Under the pieces are notes generated by a model that made no database searches, was not told the origin of the DNA, and saw nothing but the letters and a program-made list of their open reading frames with translations. DNA of 64,000 nt from Shouchella oshimensis (GTDB lineage Bacteria > Bacillota > Bacilli > Bacillales > Bacillaceae_D), in NCBI RefSeq assembly GCF_002019765.1, contig NZ_KV917380.1:2263486-2327485 (forward strand), read 5' to 3'. The position numbers were made by a program, and so were the translations under genes. This document shows, in pieces, positions 42,329 to 52,900 of this stretch (within the stretch, counting starts at the first letter, position 1; every line of letters begins with the position of its first letter).

Positions 42329-43297
42329 CTACGAAACAAGATGACACGCTACGAAATGACCTGGTTCAACCTCTCGAAATGAGGGTACTTTCTCTGCACA
42401 TGCAGCTGTGGCAATTGGGCAGCGTGTATGGAATTTACATCCAGTTGGTGGATTTGCTGGATTTGGGACATCCCCCTTTAAGAGAGCACGCTGACGTTTG
42501 CGCTTTGGATCAGGTATAGGAACAGCGGCAAGAAGTGCTTTTGTGTAGGGATGAAGAGGATTTTGATAAAGTTGATCTCTACTTCCCATTTCCATCATTG
42601 TTCCAAGGTAAAGAACGCCGACACGGGTACATAAATGTTCTACTACACTTAAATCGTGCGATATAAACAAATAAGCCATGTTTTTTTGTACTTGCAATTC
42701 TTGGAATAGGTTGATGATTTGTGCTTGAATTGATACGTCTAAAGCAGATACTGGCTCGTCTGCTACAATAAATTCTGGGTTCATAATAACAGCACGTGCA
42801 ATACCAATGCGTTGTCGTTGACCACCGCTAAATTCATGCGGATATTTGTCGATATGGTATGTAGGTAATCCACACAGTTCCATTACATTCAGCACTTTTT
42901 CTCTGACATTCGCTTTTGTAGCTAAGCCGTGATCGAGTAGCGGCTCCGCGAGCGCCTCTCCAACACGTAAACGTGGATTCAAGGAACTAAAAGGATCTTG
43001 AAAAACAAACTGCAATTTCGGACGCAAGCGACGCATCTCTTTTTTAGATAGCTCATGAATAGTTTGCCCTTTATACGTAACGGAGCCTGACGTAATATCA
43101 TGAAGACGAAGTAATGATTTCCCAATGGTACTTTTACCGCTTCCAGATTCCCCTACAAGACCGAATGCTTCACCATGATTAATAGTGAAGCTCACTTGAT
43201 CAACAGCGACTACCCTCTCAGGTTTACGATTAAAGAAAGATGCCTTCGTACTGTAAACTTTTTCGAGACTATTTACTTCTAAGAATGGCTCACTCAT
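42329..43297 (-). CDS. oppF: Oligopeptide ABC importer ATPase OppF
   Basis: A 322-residue ATPase: Walker A GESGSGKST, signature FSGGQRQRIG, Walker B FIVADEPVSALD, and the C-terminal oligopeptide-type extension with GCKFHTRCPIA. Subunit DppF/OppF of a peptide importer, acting at the inner face of the membrane with OppD. Its start overlaps the oppD stop by 4 nt. Confidence 0.92.
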   Translation of the reverse strand: MSEPFLEVNSLEKVYSTKASFFNRKPERVVAVDQVSFTINHGEAFGLVGESGSGKSTIGKSLLRLHDITSGSVTYKGQTIHELSKKEMRRLRPKLQFVFQDPFSSLNPRLRVGEALAEPLLDHGLATKANVREKVLNVMELCGLPTYHIDKYPHEFSGGQRQRIGIARAVIMNPEFIVADEPVSALDVSIQAQIINLFQELQVQKNMAYLFISHDLSVVEHLCTRVGVLYLGTMMEMGSRDQLYQNPLHPYTKALLAAVPIPDPKRKRQRALLKGDVPNPANPPTGCKFHTRCPIATAACAEKVPSFREVEPGHFVACHLVS

Positions 43298-44292
43298 TGC
43301 ACCACCTCCTTTTCTCTATAAAGCCAGCAGGCAACTTCATGTTGCTTCTGCCCTTCCTCTGTTAAAGTGGGTGCTTTACTTGTGCAAATATCCATACAAT
43401 GTTCACATCGGTCAGCAAAATAACAGGATTCAGGCAAATCTAAAAGCTGGGGTACTTGACCAGGTATTGTATAAAGTTTGTGTCTACGTGATCCAAGAAT
43501 TGGCTTAGCTTGAAGCAAACCTCTTGTATATGGATGCTTAGGGCTCTCGAAAATATCCTCTACTTTGCCTTTTTCAATTATTTTTCCTGCATACATCACA
43601 ACGACATAGTCAGCTACTTCTGCAACAACACCAAGGTCGTGAGTTATTAACAACATAGACATCTGTTGTTCTTCTTTTAAAGTTTGCAGCAAATCTAAGA
43701 TTTGAGCTTGTATAGTAACATCAAGCGCTGTTGTTGGTTCATCGGCAATCAACATTTTTGGATTACACGATAGCGCAATAGCAATCATGATTCGCTGTAA
43801 CATGCCACCGCTCATTTGATGCGGATACGATTTTAGAATATGTTCCCCACGCCCAATTCCTACGAGTTCAATAAGATCAAGTGCTTTAGCCTTAGCTTCT
43901 TTCTTCGATAACGTCGTATGGTTAAGAATGGTTTCCACCAGTTGTTCTCCAATTGAGAGAACAGGGTTTAAGGAAGACATTGGTTCTTGGAAGATCATTG
44001 CCATTTCGTTTCCTCGTATACGTCTCATATCTCCTTTGGACAATGTCCGTAATTCTGTACCAGCCAATTTCATGGAACCAGAAACGCTTCCTGCTCCTGA
44101 GATAAGGTCCATAATAGACAAAGCAGTTACACTTTTCCCGCACCCAGATTCCCCTACGATACAAACGGTTTCCCCTTGATGGACTGTAAAGCTTACCCCA
44201 TCAACAGCTTTTACAAGTCCTTTTTCAGTATGAAAATGAGTACGCACATCTTCTATTTCTAATAGCGGTTTCACTTTTCCCACCGGAATCAA
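43294..44292 (-). CDS. oppD: Oligopeptide ABC importer ATPase OppD
   Basis: A 332-residue ATPase: Walker A GESGCGKS, signature MSGGMLQR, Walker B MLIADEPTTALDV, Cys-rich tail with YFADRCEHC. The start is uncertain: TTG 44292 overlaps the oppC stop, while nearby GTG codons (e.g. MKPLLEIED-type start) follow GGTGGGAAAA. Works with OppF. Confidence 0.92.
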   Translation of the reverse strand: MIPVGKVKPLLEIEDVRTHFHTEKGLVKAVDGVSFTVHQGETVCIVGESGCGKSVTALSIMDLISGAGSVSGSMKLAGTELRTLSKGDMRRIRGNEMAMIFQEPMSSLNPVLSIGEQLVETILNHTTLSKKEAKAKALDLIELVGIGRGEHILKSYPHQMSGGMLQRIMIAIALSCNPKMLIADEPTTALDVTIQAQILDLLQTLKEEQQMSMLLITHDLGVVAEVADYVVVMYAGKIIEKGKVEDIFESPKHPYTRGLLQAKPILGSRRHKLYTIPGQVPQLLDLPESCYFADRCEHCMDICTSKAPTLTEEGQKQHEVACWLYREKEVVQ

Positions 44293-45218
44293 CGTCCTTT
44301 CATGTTCGGATCAATCGCATCACGAAGCCCGTCTCCAAGTAAATTAACAGATATGACAGTAGCAAATATGGCAACACCAGGTGGAATCCAGAGCCAAGGA
44401 CGATTGGTAAAATCAATTAAACTATTCGCCGTATTGATCATATTCCCCCATGATGCAGTTGGTGGAACGACGCCTAGCCCAAAGAAACTTAAAACAGACT
44501 CGCTTAGGATCGCTCCTCCAACACTTAAAGTGGCGGTTACAATTAATAGTGGAACCACATTTGGAAGTAAATGGTTTAGCACTTTACGTCGATCCCTAAG
44601 TCCTAGCGCTTCTGTTGCTTGCATAAATTCGCGCTCACGCAAACTTAACACTTGGCTGCGCACAAGCCGGGCTAGTCCAGGCCAGTTTACAAGACTTAGC
44701 ATAATCATAACGACGTAAAGGCGTTGTTCCGCAGGCACTCTCCACTCAGACATAACCGCTGCCATAATAAAGAGCAGTGGAATGCTAGGTAAGGTCATTA
44801 GAATATCCGCAAGCCTCATAACGAGCTGATCTATTATGCCTTTGTAATAACCAGCTAAAATACCAAGTATCCCACCTATTGATACAGCTAATAACATCGC
44901 TCCTATTCCGACAGTTAGAGAGATGCGACCAGCAAGCATTAAACGGGTCAACACATCACGACCCAAATGATCCGTACCAAGCCAATGCGCTGCGCTAGGC
45001 GCTTGATGAATCATCTGAGAATTCGTTCCACTTGTCATATAAGGTGAAAAAAGTGGTCCAACAAAACTAAACAAAAAGATAAACAAAAGAAAAAGGAGTC
45101 CGACCATTGCTATTTTATTTTTAATAAAGCGACGCCCAACTTCTCTCCAAAGAGAAGATTTTTGTCCTTTTTCAAAGTCAAGCACGTGTGATGAGCGTAC
45201 ATTTGGACGATTATCCAA
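44289..45218 (-). CDS. oppC: Oligopeptide ABC importer permease OppC
   Basis: A 309-residue permease, TTG start behind a GGGGGGAG ribosome site. N-terminal cytoplasmic part, TM1 at about 37-57, the signature AHWLGTDHLGRDVLTRLM, then five helices and the coupling loop MQATEALGLRDRRKVLNHLL. Forms the channel with OppB. Confidence 0.92.
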   Translation of the reverse strand: MDNRPNVRSSHVLDFEKGQKSSLWREVGRRFIKNKIAMVGLLFLLFIFLFSFVGPLFSPYMTSGTNSQMIHQAPSAAHWLGTDHLGRDVLTRLMLAGRISLTVGIGAMLLAVSIGGILGILAGYYKGIIDQLVMRLADILMTLPSIPLLFIMAAVMSEWRVPAEQRLYVVMIMLSLVNWPGLARLVRSQVLSLREREFMQATEALGLRDRRKVLNHLLPNVVPLLIVTATLSVGGAILSESVLSFFGLGVVPPTASWGNMINTANSLIDFTNRPWLWIPPGVAIFATVISVNLLGDGLRDAIDPNMKGR

Positions 45219-45230
45219 TCTTCTCCCCCC

Positions 45231-46187
45231 TTATTTCACCCGAACACGTGGATCAGCTACACCATACAGCAAGTCAGCTAGTAAATTGCTAATAACGGTC
45301 AAGAGAGCAATAAACATTGTGAAGCCCATTAATAACGGATAATCTCGAACTGAAAATGCTTGCATGTAAATGGCGCCAATCCCTGGCCAGTTAAAAATTT
45401 GCTCAATGATAATTGCTCCACTAAAGAGCGCCGGTAATTCAAACGCAAACAACGTAATCGCTGGCAATAGCGCGTTGCGCAATGCATGTTTGTAAATAAC
45501 TACTTTTTCCTTTAAGCCCTTTGCCCTTGCAGTTCGCACAAAATCCTGCTTGATGACTTCAAGCATATTTGTTCGAAAATACCTAGTAAGTCCACCAATA
45601 CCTAGCATGGTTAAAACAAGAACAGGCAAAATCATATGCTCCAAAATATCCTTTATTCGTGCCCATCCAGAGTAATTCATTCCTGAACTTGTCATTCCAC
45701 CAGCCGGTAGCCAACCGAGATCCACCGCAAATAGTTTAATAACAATTAAGCCAAGAAAAAAGGATGGGGTTGCCATTGCCGCAAATACGAGGAAAGTAAC
45801 AAATCCATCAAAAAAGGAATATTGTTTTGTAGCTGATACCACACCGATAACAACCGCTATGCCCCAAGTTAAGAAAAGGGAAGCAACGGCAACAATGAAT
45901 GAACTCCATATGTAATTTCCAAGAACCTCTGATACAGGACGTTGAAATTGAAGCGAATAGCCTAAATCACCTTGAAAGAGGTTCCCCATCCAAATAAAAT
46001 AGCGGATGAATGTTGGTTGATCGAAGCCATATAAGGCAGATAATTCTGCTTTTCGTTCAGCTGTTAAATTTGGGTCAGCGTCAATAAAGTTCCCAGGAAC
46101 AAGTGAGTAAAGGAAAAAAATTAAGATGGATGCTCCAATTAATGTTGGGATTAAATAAAGCAAGCGTTTGATTACGTAATGACGCAA
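45231..46187 (-). CDS. oppB: Oligopeptide ABC importer permease OppB
   Basis: A 318-residue permease with TTG start 9 nt after GGGGG. Six helices; LVPGNFIDADPNLTAERKAE and FDQPTFIRYFIWMGNLFQGD are typical of OppB/AppB; coupling loop FVRTARAKGLKEKVVIYKHA. It lies after the hairpin that separates it from oppA and begins the membrane part of the operon. Confidence 0.92.
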   Translation of the reverse strand: MRHYVIKRLLYLIPTLIGASILIFFLYSLVPGNFIDADPNLTAERKAELSALYGFDQPTFIRYFIWMGNLFQGDLGYSLQFQRPVSEVLGNYIWSSFIVAVASLFLTWGIAVVIGVVSATKQYSFFDGFVTFLVFAAMATPSFFLGLIVIKLFAVDLGWLPAGGMTSSGMNYSGWARIKDILEHMILPVLVLTMLGIGGLTRYFRTNMLEVIKQDFVRTARAKGLKEKVVIYKHALRNALLPAITLFAFELPALFSGAIIIEQIFNWPGIGAIYMQAFSVRDYPLLMGFTMFIALLTVISNLLADLLYGVADPRVRVK

Positions 46188-46217
46188 GATGAGGTACCCC
46201 CTTTATTTTCAATAAAA

Positions 46218-46244
46218 AAGGAGGACAGACAATCCGTCCTCCTT
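46218..46244 (-). terminator. Partial terminator between oppA and oppB
   Basis: AAGGAGGAC and GTCCTCCTT pair around 9 nt; on the minus strand TTTTTTA follows. Placed directly after the oppA stop, it would lower expression of the permeases and ATPases relative to the binding protein, a common arrangement in binding-protein importers. Confidence 0.75.
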
Positions 46245-46250
46245 ACCTAA

Positions 46251-47981
46251 TCATTCAGCAACATCAACAACCTGTAAGTTTTCGAGACTAAGTGAAATTC
46301 CCCGGAAGCCGTTTGGCTCAAAGCCTTGTACTCGTGCATTTGTAGCTGATAAAACCTTATTATAATTTAGTAAGATCATAGGTGGATCTTCTTCAAGTGC
46401 CTCATATAAATCATGGTATGATTCTGCCCTTCTATCTAAATCACTTTCAGCAACTGCAGCGTCAATGAGCGCATCCACTTCTTCATTCTCATAGCCACGG
46501 AATGTATTTCCTGTATGAGCAGAATGGAATGCTTGAATACCAATATGAGGGTCTGGCTGCATGGTGGTGGAGAAACTAACGAGATCATGATCTCCATTAT
46601 CCACACGAGCAAGCAAAGCATTAAAATCCATTTGTTCAATTTGCAAGTCAATACCGATGCGCTTGTAATCCTCTTGAAGTCTCGTTACGAGAACGTCGCT
46701 AGCGCCACTTGCTTCTGTTGTAAAGAAGTAAATACGTAGTTTTTCTCCATCACGCTCACGAATCCCGTCTGAACCTTCGACCCATCCAGCTTCTTCAAGT
46801 AAGCGTTCCGCTTCTTCAGGGTCATAAGGAAAACCTTCAATTTCATCTGTATGAGCCCAAGAAACAGGTGATACTGGAACATTTGCAACTTGAGCAAACC
46901 CTTGGAAACGAATATCCACATATGTTTGCCGATCGAAGCCGTAGTTAAACGCTTTGCGGACGTTTGCATCTTTGAAAATGTCAGATTCATGGTTGAAGGC
47001 GATGTAGCTGTAGTTAGAAGATGTATACAAATTAATATCAGCAAACTCTAACGATTGAAGCATGTCAAAATTGTCTTGATCTGCTGAAAATGTTCCATAA
47101 TCAAGCTCTCCTGTTTGGAAAAACTGCTGCGAATCCCCTTCTGTCGTTCGATAAATAAACGCATCTGCCTCCGGTTCTCCCTTATAGTAATGTTCGTTTG
47201 AACTAAAACGAATTTCTTCACCTGGGTTATACGTTTCGAACTTAAATGGGCCTGCTCCAACAGGTCGTAGATGGAAATCGCTTATGTAATCAAGATTCCC
47301 TTTTTCATATTCTTCACCGTAATAAGCTTTGCTTAGAACTTGACCGCCAAGCATGGTTAGCGCCCGTGCATTTGGTTCTTCAAGCTCGAATTCGATTGTA
47401 CGCTCATCCACAATCGTAATACCCGTTATCTCATCGGCATCTCCGTCTTTGTAATCCAAACCGCCGACTAAATTCGTTTCTGTAATGTCAGTTGAGCCAG
47501 GGTAGCTCGGATCATAGAGAAGCGTAATGGTGAAGGCGACATCCTCGGTTGTGAACGGACGACCATCATCAAACGTTAACCCTTCTCTTAGCGTGAAACT
47601 GAAAGTCAACTCGTCGTCAGAAACATCCCAATTCTCTGCTAATCGACCGAAAGGCTCGCCATTTTCATCAATATCAATCAATGGTGGGAACATGACAGCT
47701 TGAACATTCCCATCATATCCGCTTGTATTAAAGTATGGCGTGAACACACCTCCGGGTTCCTGGAGGCCAACAACAATGGTTTCTCCCCTATTTGTTGCAA
47801 GCCTAGGTGATGCAGCTGGATTACTCGCTTCAATTTGCGTATCTTCTACAAGTTGAATGCCTGTAGGTTCTTCTTCACTGTCACGACTCGCTGGCTCGTC
47901 ACTCCCCATCTCTGTGTTGCAACCACTAAGCACCACAATAAATGCAGCTACTGATAAAGAAAGTGTCCATCGTTTTTTCAC
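46251..47981 (-). CDS. oppA: Oligopeptide-binding lipoprotein OppA
   Basis: A 576-residue family 5 binding lipoprotein. GTG 47981 is preferred, since GGGGAG lies 5 nt upstream and the upstream ATG (48014) has none. Lipobox VLSGC. Features: LTFSFTLREGLTFDDGRPFT, DFHLRPVGAGPFKFE, NVRKAFNYGFDRQTY. Acidic linker after the lipid anchor. It delivers peptides to OppBC. Confidence 0.9.
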   Translation of the reverse strand: MKKRWTLSLSVAAFIVVLSGCNTEMGSDEPASRDSEEEPTGIQLVEDTQIEASNPAASPRLATNRGETIVVGLQEPGGVFTPYFNTSGYDGNVQAVMFPPLIDIDENGEPFGRLAENWDVSDDELTFSFTLREGLTFDDGRPFTTEDVAFTITLLYDPSYPGSTDITETNLVGGLDYKDGDADEITGITIVDERTIEFELEEPNARALTMLGGQVLSKAYYGEEYEKGNLDYISDFHLRPVGAGPFKFETYNPGEEIRFSSNEHYYKGEPEADAFIYRTTEGDSQQFFQTGELDYGTFSADQDNFDMLQSLEFADINLYTSSNYSYIAFNHESDIFKDANVRKAFNYGFDRQTYVDIRFQGFAQVANVPVSPVSWAHTDEIEGFPYDPEEAERLLEEAGWVEGSDGIRERDGEKLRIYFFTTEASGASDVLVTRLQEDYKRIGIDLQIEQMDFNALLARVDNGDHDLVSFSTTMQPDPHIGIQAFHSAHTGNTFRGYENEEVDALIDAAVAESDLDRRAESYHDLYEALEEDPPMILLNYNKVLSATNARVQGFEPNGFRGISLSLENLQVVDVAE

Positions 47982-48210
47982 TTTATCTCCCCTTTTTCTC
48001 CCATGATTTTTCATATCTTTATGTAAAAAGTTCTCTTTTTATTAAAACATATAATTCCGATAAGTCAACATGTGATTACAATAAATCTGATTTTTTCTTT
48101 ATTTAGTAGTATTAATAAAAATGCTATCCTTAATGAAACTTAACAAAAGAGATTCATAGCCATTCGAAACTTTTGTACGTGACAAACGTAAAAAACATGA
48201 GGTGGTTTAA

Positions 48211-48375
48211 ATGAAAAAAATTCATTTTATAGCTTCGGCTATCTTTCTTGTTTCTGGAATTATTAAGGTTCTTTCTAAGCAACCTTTATTTTTTACCTTT
48301 TCAAGTTTTGCCCTCGCGTTTATCTATTTCCTATCTGGCATGATGGAAAAAAAGCAAATAGAGGGTGGTAAGTAG
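48211..48375 (+). CDS. Small membrane protein (54 residues)
   Basis: GAGGTGG lies 6 nt before ATG. Two hydrophobic segments (HFIASAIFLVSGIIKVL and FFTFSSFALAFIYFLSGM) and a short basic/polar tail. No family recognised. The stop abuts the ATG of the next small gene, and the third overlaps the second, so the three form one operon divergent from oppA. Confidence 0.6.
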   Translation: MKKIHFIASAIFLVSGIIKVLSKQPLFFTFSSFALAFIYFLSGMMEKKQIEGGK

Positions 48376-48528
48376 ATGGACATTTATGTTGCACTTGCAG
48401 TCTCGATTGCAGTCGGCACGTTCAGTTATACAGCTTCCTTTCAAGGAAAGTTGAATAGGCAAAACAAGCGAATGGAACAATTAGAGAAAAGAATGAATCA
48501 ATTGGAAGGAGAGGAGAGAGAACGATGA
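48376..48528 (+). CDS. Small membrane-anchored coiled-coil protein (50 residues)
   Basis: Starts immediately after the stop of the previous gene; GAGGGTGG lies upstream. One N-terminal helix (IYVALAVSIAVGTFSYTA), then a charged coiled coil (NRQNKRMEQLEKRMNQLE). Not recognised. Ends with a 4-nt overlap (ATGA) into the next gene. Confidence 0.6.
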   Translation: MDIYVALAVSIAVGTFSYTASFQGKLNRQNKRMEQLEKRMNQLEGEERER

Positions 48529-48737
48529 AGAGGAAACAACGTCCAAGTCACCTTATTTATTTTATATCTTCCTTTTTTTATTTACTATTCGCTCTTATTT
48601 GTTATTTTATTTTTCCTATAATTGGTTTAAACGGACAATCAGGGGTATTTATCTTTGCTGGAATGTCCATTATCTACATATTGTTAGGCACGTTTCTTTT
48701 TCGTCGTAGTAAGTACCCAACGAATACAGAAGAATAA
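48525..48737 (+). CDS. Small membrane protein (70 residues)
   Basis: Two helices (YFISSFFYLLFALICYFIF region and VFIFAGMSIIYILLGTFLF), basic ends. GGAGAGGAG is in the end of the previous gene. Not recognised. Translational coupling of all three tiny genes suggests a small membrane complex. Confidence 0.65.
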   Translation: MKRKQRPSHLIYFISSFFYLLFALICYFIFPIIGLNGQSGVFIFAGMSIIYILLGTFLFRRSKYPTNTEE

Positions 48738-48847
48738 TGAGCAAGAGAACAACCCACCTCTTCTAAACTCTTTTTTTATTCATATGCCTTCATTGGAATG
48801 AGTAGTAGATCGTTCCTGCTTCCGAATGGATTGCTTCTATGAATAGT

Positions 48848-48879
48848 AAAAACCAACCTTTTCATAAAGGTTGGTTTTT
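48848..48879. terminator. Bidirectional terminator
   Basis: AAAAACCAACCTTT and AAAGGTTGGTTTTT are perfect 14-bp arms with a 4-nt loop, between the small-gene operon and the convergent HxlR gene; T runs on both strands. Confidence 0.8.
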
Positions 48880-49006
48880 ACTGCTAAAGGCGCTTTTAGT
48901 AAACCCCTTCTGCACACGATAAGCGTATCCGCACATACTTTACTAGCAAATTTCTTCTGATTAAGCGCTCTTGAAATGGTAAACCAATTTCCCGAAATTC
49001 TTCTAG

Positions 49007-49342
49007 CTACTTTCTATTTTGGTCTCCCCATTCGCATAGTTGTTCCAATACAGGTAAAAGCTCCTCTGCTTTAGAAGTGAGACTGTACTCGACTTTCGGC
49101 GGAACCTGAGGATATTCTTGTCTCTTAATCATTCCATCTGCTTCTAATTCTTTAAGTTGTGAACTCAGCATTTTATACGTAATTGGTCCGATTTGTCTTT
49201 TCATTTCATTAAAACGAACAGGCTCTTGTTCAGCTAATAAATAAAGAATAAGCAGTTTCCACTTCCCACCAATCACTGACATTGCATATCCAAAAGATGT
49301 CTCCTTGATTGAACCTTTTTCATTGTACTCAGCCATACTCAT
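49007..49342 (-). CDS. HxlR-family transcriptional regulator
   Basis: A 111-residue winged-helix protein: SVIGGKWKLLILYLLAEQEP, RFNEMKRQIGPITYKMLSSQ and PKVEYSLTSKAEELLPVLE are standard HxlR segments. Such dimers often sense electrophiles or oxidants. It is divergent from the RidA gene and likely controls it through an inverted repeat in the 110-bp space. Confidence 0.9.
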   Translation of the reverse strand: MSMAEYNEKGSIKETSFGYAMSVIGGKWKLLILYLLAEQEPVRFNEMKRQIGPITYKMLSSQLKELEADGMIKRQEYPQVPPKVEYSLTSKAEELLPVLEQLCEWGDQNRK

Positions 49343-49364
49343 ATTTTGACACTATCCTTCCTGG

Positions 49365-49391
49365 TAGTACCTATCAATAAAGTGCGTACTA
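49365..49391. promoter_or_regulatory. Inverted-repeat operator candidate between hxlR-type and RidA genes
   Basis: TAGTAC and GTACTA are perfect 6-bp arms 15 bp apart, midway between the divergent genes, a typical place for an HxlR site. Confidence 0.45.
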
Positions 49392-49451
49392 TTCTTGTTT
49401 ATATATCAATACTATACTTACTTTATCTTAAATTGAAGGAGAGATTTCATT

Positions 49452-49838
49452 ATGAGTATTGTCAAGACCTACAATCACAATCTTTGGGATCATGGAATTA
49501 CGCAAGGGTATAGTGTGAACGGCACCATCTACGTTTCAGGTCAATTTGCGTACGACGAGGAAGGGAACTTTGAAAGCGAAAAAGGGATCGAAGCGCAAAC
49601 GAAACGAACGTTTGAAAATCTAGATCGTGTCCTTAAGGAACTCGATGTGACAACCTCCAACCTCGCCTATATCGAAATATATTTAACAAACCCACAAGCG
49701 CATACGGAAACGGTCATTGAGATGTTTAAGGAATACTTACATGATCACCGCCCTGCTGGTAGCCTCATTGGCGTTACCTATTTAGCTTTTCCAGAGCAAT
49801 TAATTGAAGTTAGTGCTGTTGCACACACGAGTACCTAA
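49452..49838 (+). CDS. RidA-family enamine/imine deaminase
   Basis: A 128-residue RidA/YjgF-type protein. GGTIYVSGQFAYDEEGN-like strand, AQTKRTFENLDRVLKELD helix, and RPAGSLIGVTYLAFPEQLIEVSAVA close to the conserved R-x-x-x-x-x-x-x-L-x-x-x-x-x-x-E end (Arg in HDHRPAGS, Glu in LIEVSA). These enzymes clear reactive 2-aminoacrylate and related enamines. AAGGAGAG precedes ATG. Probably controlled by the divergent HxlR regulator. Confidence 0.85.
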   Translation: MSIVKTYNHNLWDHGITQGYSVNGTIYVSGQFAYDEEGNFESEKGIEAQTKRTFENLDRVLKELDVTTSNLAYIEIYLTNPQAHTETVIEMFKEYLHDHRPAGSLIGVTYLAFPEQLIEVSAVAHTST

Positions 49839-49867
49839 TTCGTTCATTTGGTTCTAACAATAAGGAA

Positions 49868-49898
49868 GGCAGCACAGATGATGTGCTGCCTTTTTCTT
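49868..49898. terminator. Terminator between RidA and the MMPL exporter gene
   Basis: GGCAGCACA and TGTGCTGCC pair around 5 nt, followed by TTTTTCTTTT on the plus strand. Confidence 0.8.
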
Positions 49899-49906
49899 TT
49901 GCTTCT

Positions 49907-52900
49907 TTACTCTTCTTTTTTGGAAGGTCTTGCCCAACGACTTAACTTGTTCGTTACACTCATTAAGGCTGGCAACACTACAGGTAAAAATAGAATACTT
50001 AAAAGAAATAAACCGACAATTACAAGGGTCGCTACTTGCATTAGCGTGAGAACACCAGATGGATAAAGAGCGGCAAACGTTCCACCGAGGATGATCGCTG
50101 CTGAAATGATCACTCCACCAATATGACGTGAAGCACGTTTAATCGCTGAGAGTGGATCGCCTTCAGTTTCTCGATAACTCATTAGTAAGAAGATGCTATA
50201 ATCCACCCCTATGGCAATTAAAAGTATAAATCCAAAGAACGGGACATTCCAGCTTAGTTCTGAGACACCAAATAAAGATCCGCTTATCATTTCTGTAATC
50301 GAAAGTGACGTGTAATACGTAACAGCTAAAATCCCGACAATAAATAGCGGTAAGTGAATAGACCGTGTAATCACCATAAGAAAGAGGGCAATCGCTCCTA
50401 ACATAATGGTTGCGGTGAATACGAAATCACCATTCGCCACATCTCGTAGATCTGCATTGACGGCAGACTGCCCTCCTACAGCCATAATCGAATCTTCTAA
50501 CACTGTACCTTTAACGGTCGCTTCTCCAGTCTCTTGAATCTCTCGAACAACATCCATTGCTTCCGCTGAAAATGGATCAGCATCTAGTATAATCGTCAAT
50601 CGTGCAGTGTGTTTATCATCTGATAGATACATGGTTAAAGCCTCTTGGAATTCATCACTTTCAAGGACATCTCCCGGGACAAAGAAACGTTCTGCCGACG
50701 TTGATTGACTCACTTCCCCTAAATAATGTTCTGCGTTTTCAAGACCCGCCGATAGCTCATCAAGTCCTTCTGTACTTGCGAGTAATCCTTCTTGTAAAAC
50801 GTTCATTTGGCCTTGTAAATCTTGTAAGCCGGATTGCAACTGCTCTTGACCAGATTGAATTTGGGTTAATCCTGCCCCTAATTTACCTGCCTCTGATTCA
50901 ACGGTTTGAGCTCCCTCAGCACCATTTTTAAGAGCGCCTTGCAATTGTCTAGTACCTTCTGCTAATTGGTCAGCTCCTGCATTCAATTCATTTATACTTT
51001 GATTTACTTGATTGAGAGATTGATTGGCTTCACGAAATGCTGTTAACGCTTGTTCCAGTTCTTGCGCCGTTCCACTTAGCTGTGTCGAAAGTTGATTCAT
51101 TTGCTCCGCTTCTCCACTAACGTTTTGAAGTGCTTCCATAACGGCAGGATCAGAAGCAAGTTCAGGATTTTCATTTAAAAATTCCTCTAAAGCTGTTTGA
51201 ACGGCTGTCATATTTTGCATACCTTGGTCGAACAATGCTACCGCACTTGTAAAGGTTTCACTGAATGTACGTAAGCCAGATTCTATTTGAGTATAAACAG
51301 AATAAAGCTCAGTGGTTGCAGCAGATACCGCTGTCAAATTAGTAGATAGGGAGGTTAAACCTGATTCGATTTCCGCCGCTCCATTAGCCCCTTCTGAAAC
51401 ACCAGAAGCTATTTGGAAGACAGCGTCTTGTAAGGCGATACTGCCTTGATACGCTTCAGCAGTCCCGTCAATCAATAACTGAATGTGGTCAATGTCACTT
51501 TCATTTGATTCAGAGAGCTGTTGCTCTGCTTCGAAAAGGCCGGCTCGAATCTCCTTTGCGCCTCCATTGGCCTCGTCAACACCAGTACCAACTGTATTCG
51601 TTTGGTCATTGATATACAGCTCGTGAATTTTTTCTCCTGTTGGCCGAGTTGGTGACATGACTTCAGCCACACCATCCACTTTTCCAACTGCATCTGTAAG
51701 TTGATCCAATTCTGTTAACATGGACTGCGTATCTAAAGGCTCATCGAATTGAATCACAAGACTAGCTGGCGATGAAAATCCACTTGGGAACTTATCCTGT
51801 ATAAGTTGGATGCCTTGCTTAGATGAATAACCGTCATCCACTTCTAATAAATCATTGTAATGGACGTTCCCTTTTGAGAGCATCAATATAGGAACAATAA
51901 AAACAGCTACAAGCAGTAAACTAACAACAGGTCTAAGCACAGACCGGCTTGCTAGAAATCCCCATAAACGACTATCGCCATGTCCAACAAAACGCTTGCT
52001 CGGCCAAAACATTTTTTTACCGAGTATGCTCATAAAAAATGGATTTAATGTAATCAATACGAGAATAAGAATAGCCACACCAACCGCTACAGCAGAGGTA
52101 GATTGATAGAAAGAGAAATCTGCAAGACCTAGCGTTGCAAATCCAATGAAAACAGCAATTCCACTATAGAAAACGGTTTTTCCAGCAGAGCGGATCGTAT
52201 TTTTTATCGCTACAGTCACATTTGCTTCCCTACTAAGCTCCTCTTTAAAGTTTGTATACAACAAAATATTGTAGTCTGTTCCTACGCCAAACAGAATGAC
52301 AATTAAAAACACTTGAGTAAAATTAGAAAATGGAAAATCAACATGTTGTACAAGCCCCGCAATAATCGCCATGGAGACTAAATAAGAAACCCCCACTGTA
52401 ATAAGAGATACGACAGGTACGATAGGAGATCGAAACACAACTATAAGAACAAGAATAATAAACACAACAGCTACGATTTCGGTTTTCTTAATGCCGTCTT
52501 CTGTTGTTTTTGTAAAATCTTCAGCAATCAGATCTGAACCGGTGACATAAACATCCATCTTATCGGAGTCAACAAATGGTTTAATCGCTTCTCTTACCTC
52601 ATCAATTGTCCCATATGATTGACGAACAGACATTTGTACAAGAGCCGCAGACCCGTCCTCTGAAACGAGTTGCTCTTTTATCTCAGGATTCTCAAAGGGA
52701 TTGACGATGGATGTAATTCCTAAATCTTCTTTTTCATTTTTTAATGATTGAATAATTGATTCTATTTCAGCGACTTGATCATCTGAAAGCGCCACTTCAC
52801 TTTCTTCATCAAACACTAGAATGAGATCGTACGTGCTTCCTTGATCCCCATTCATTTCCGACTCCAAATTGCTTGCCACAATACTTTGTACGTGGTCAGG

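Noticed and set aside
42292-42519. Plus-strand ORF opposite the end of oppF
   Set aside because: Antisense shadow of oppF; no ribosome site.
50602-50931. 109-codon plus frame over the MMPL gene
   Set aside because: Antisense shadow; the coiled-coil codon bias of the exporter produces long open antisense frames.
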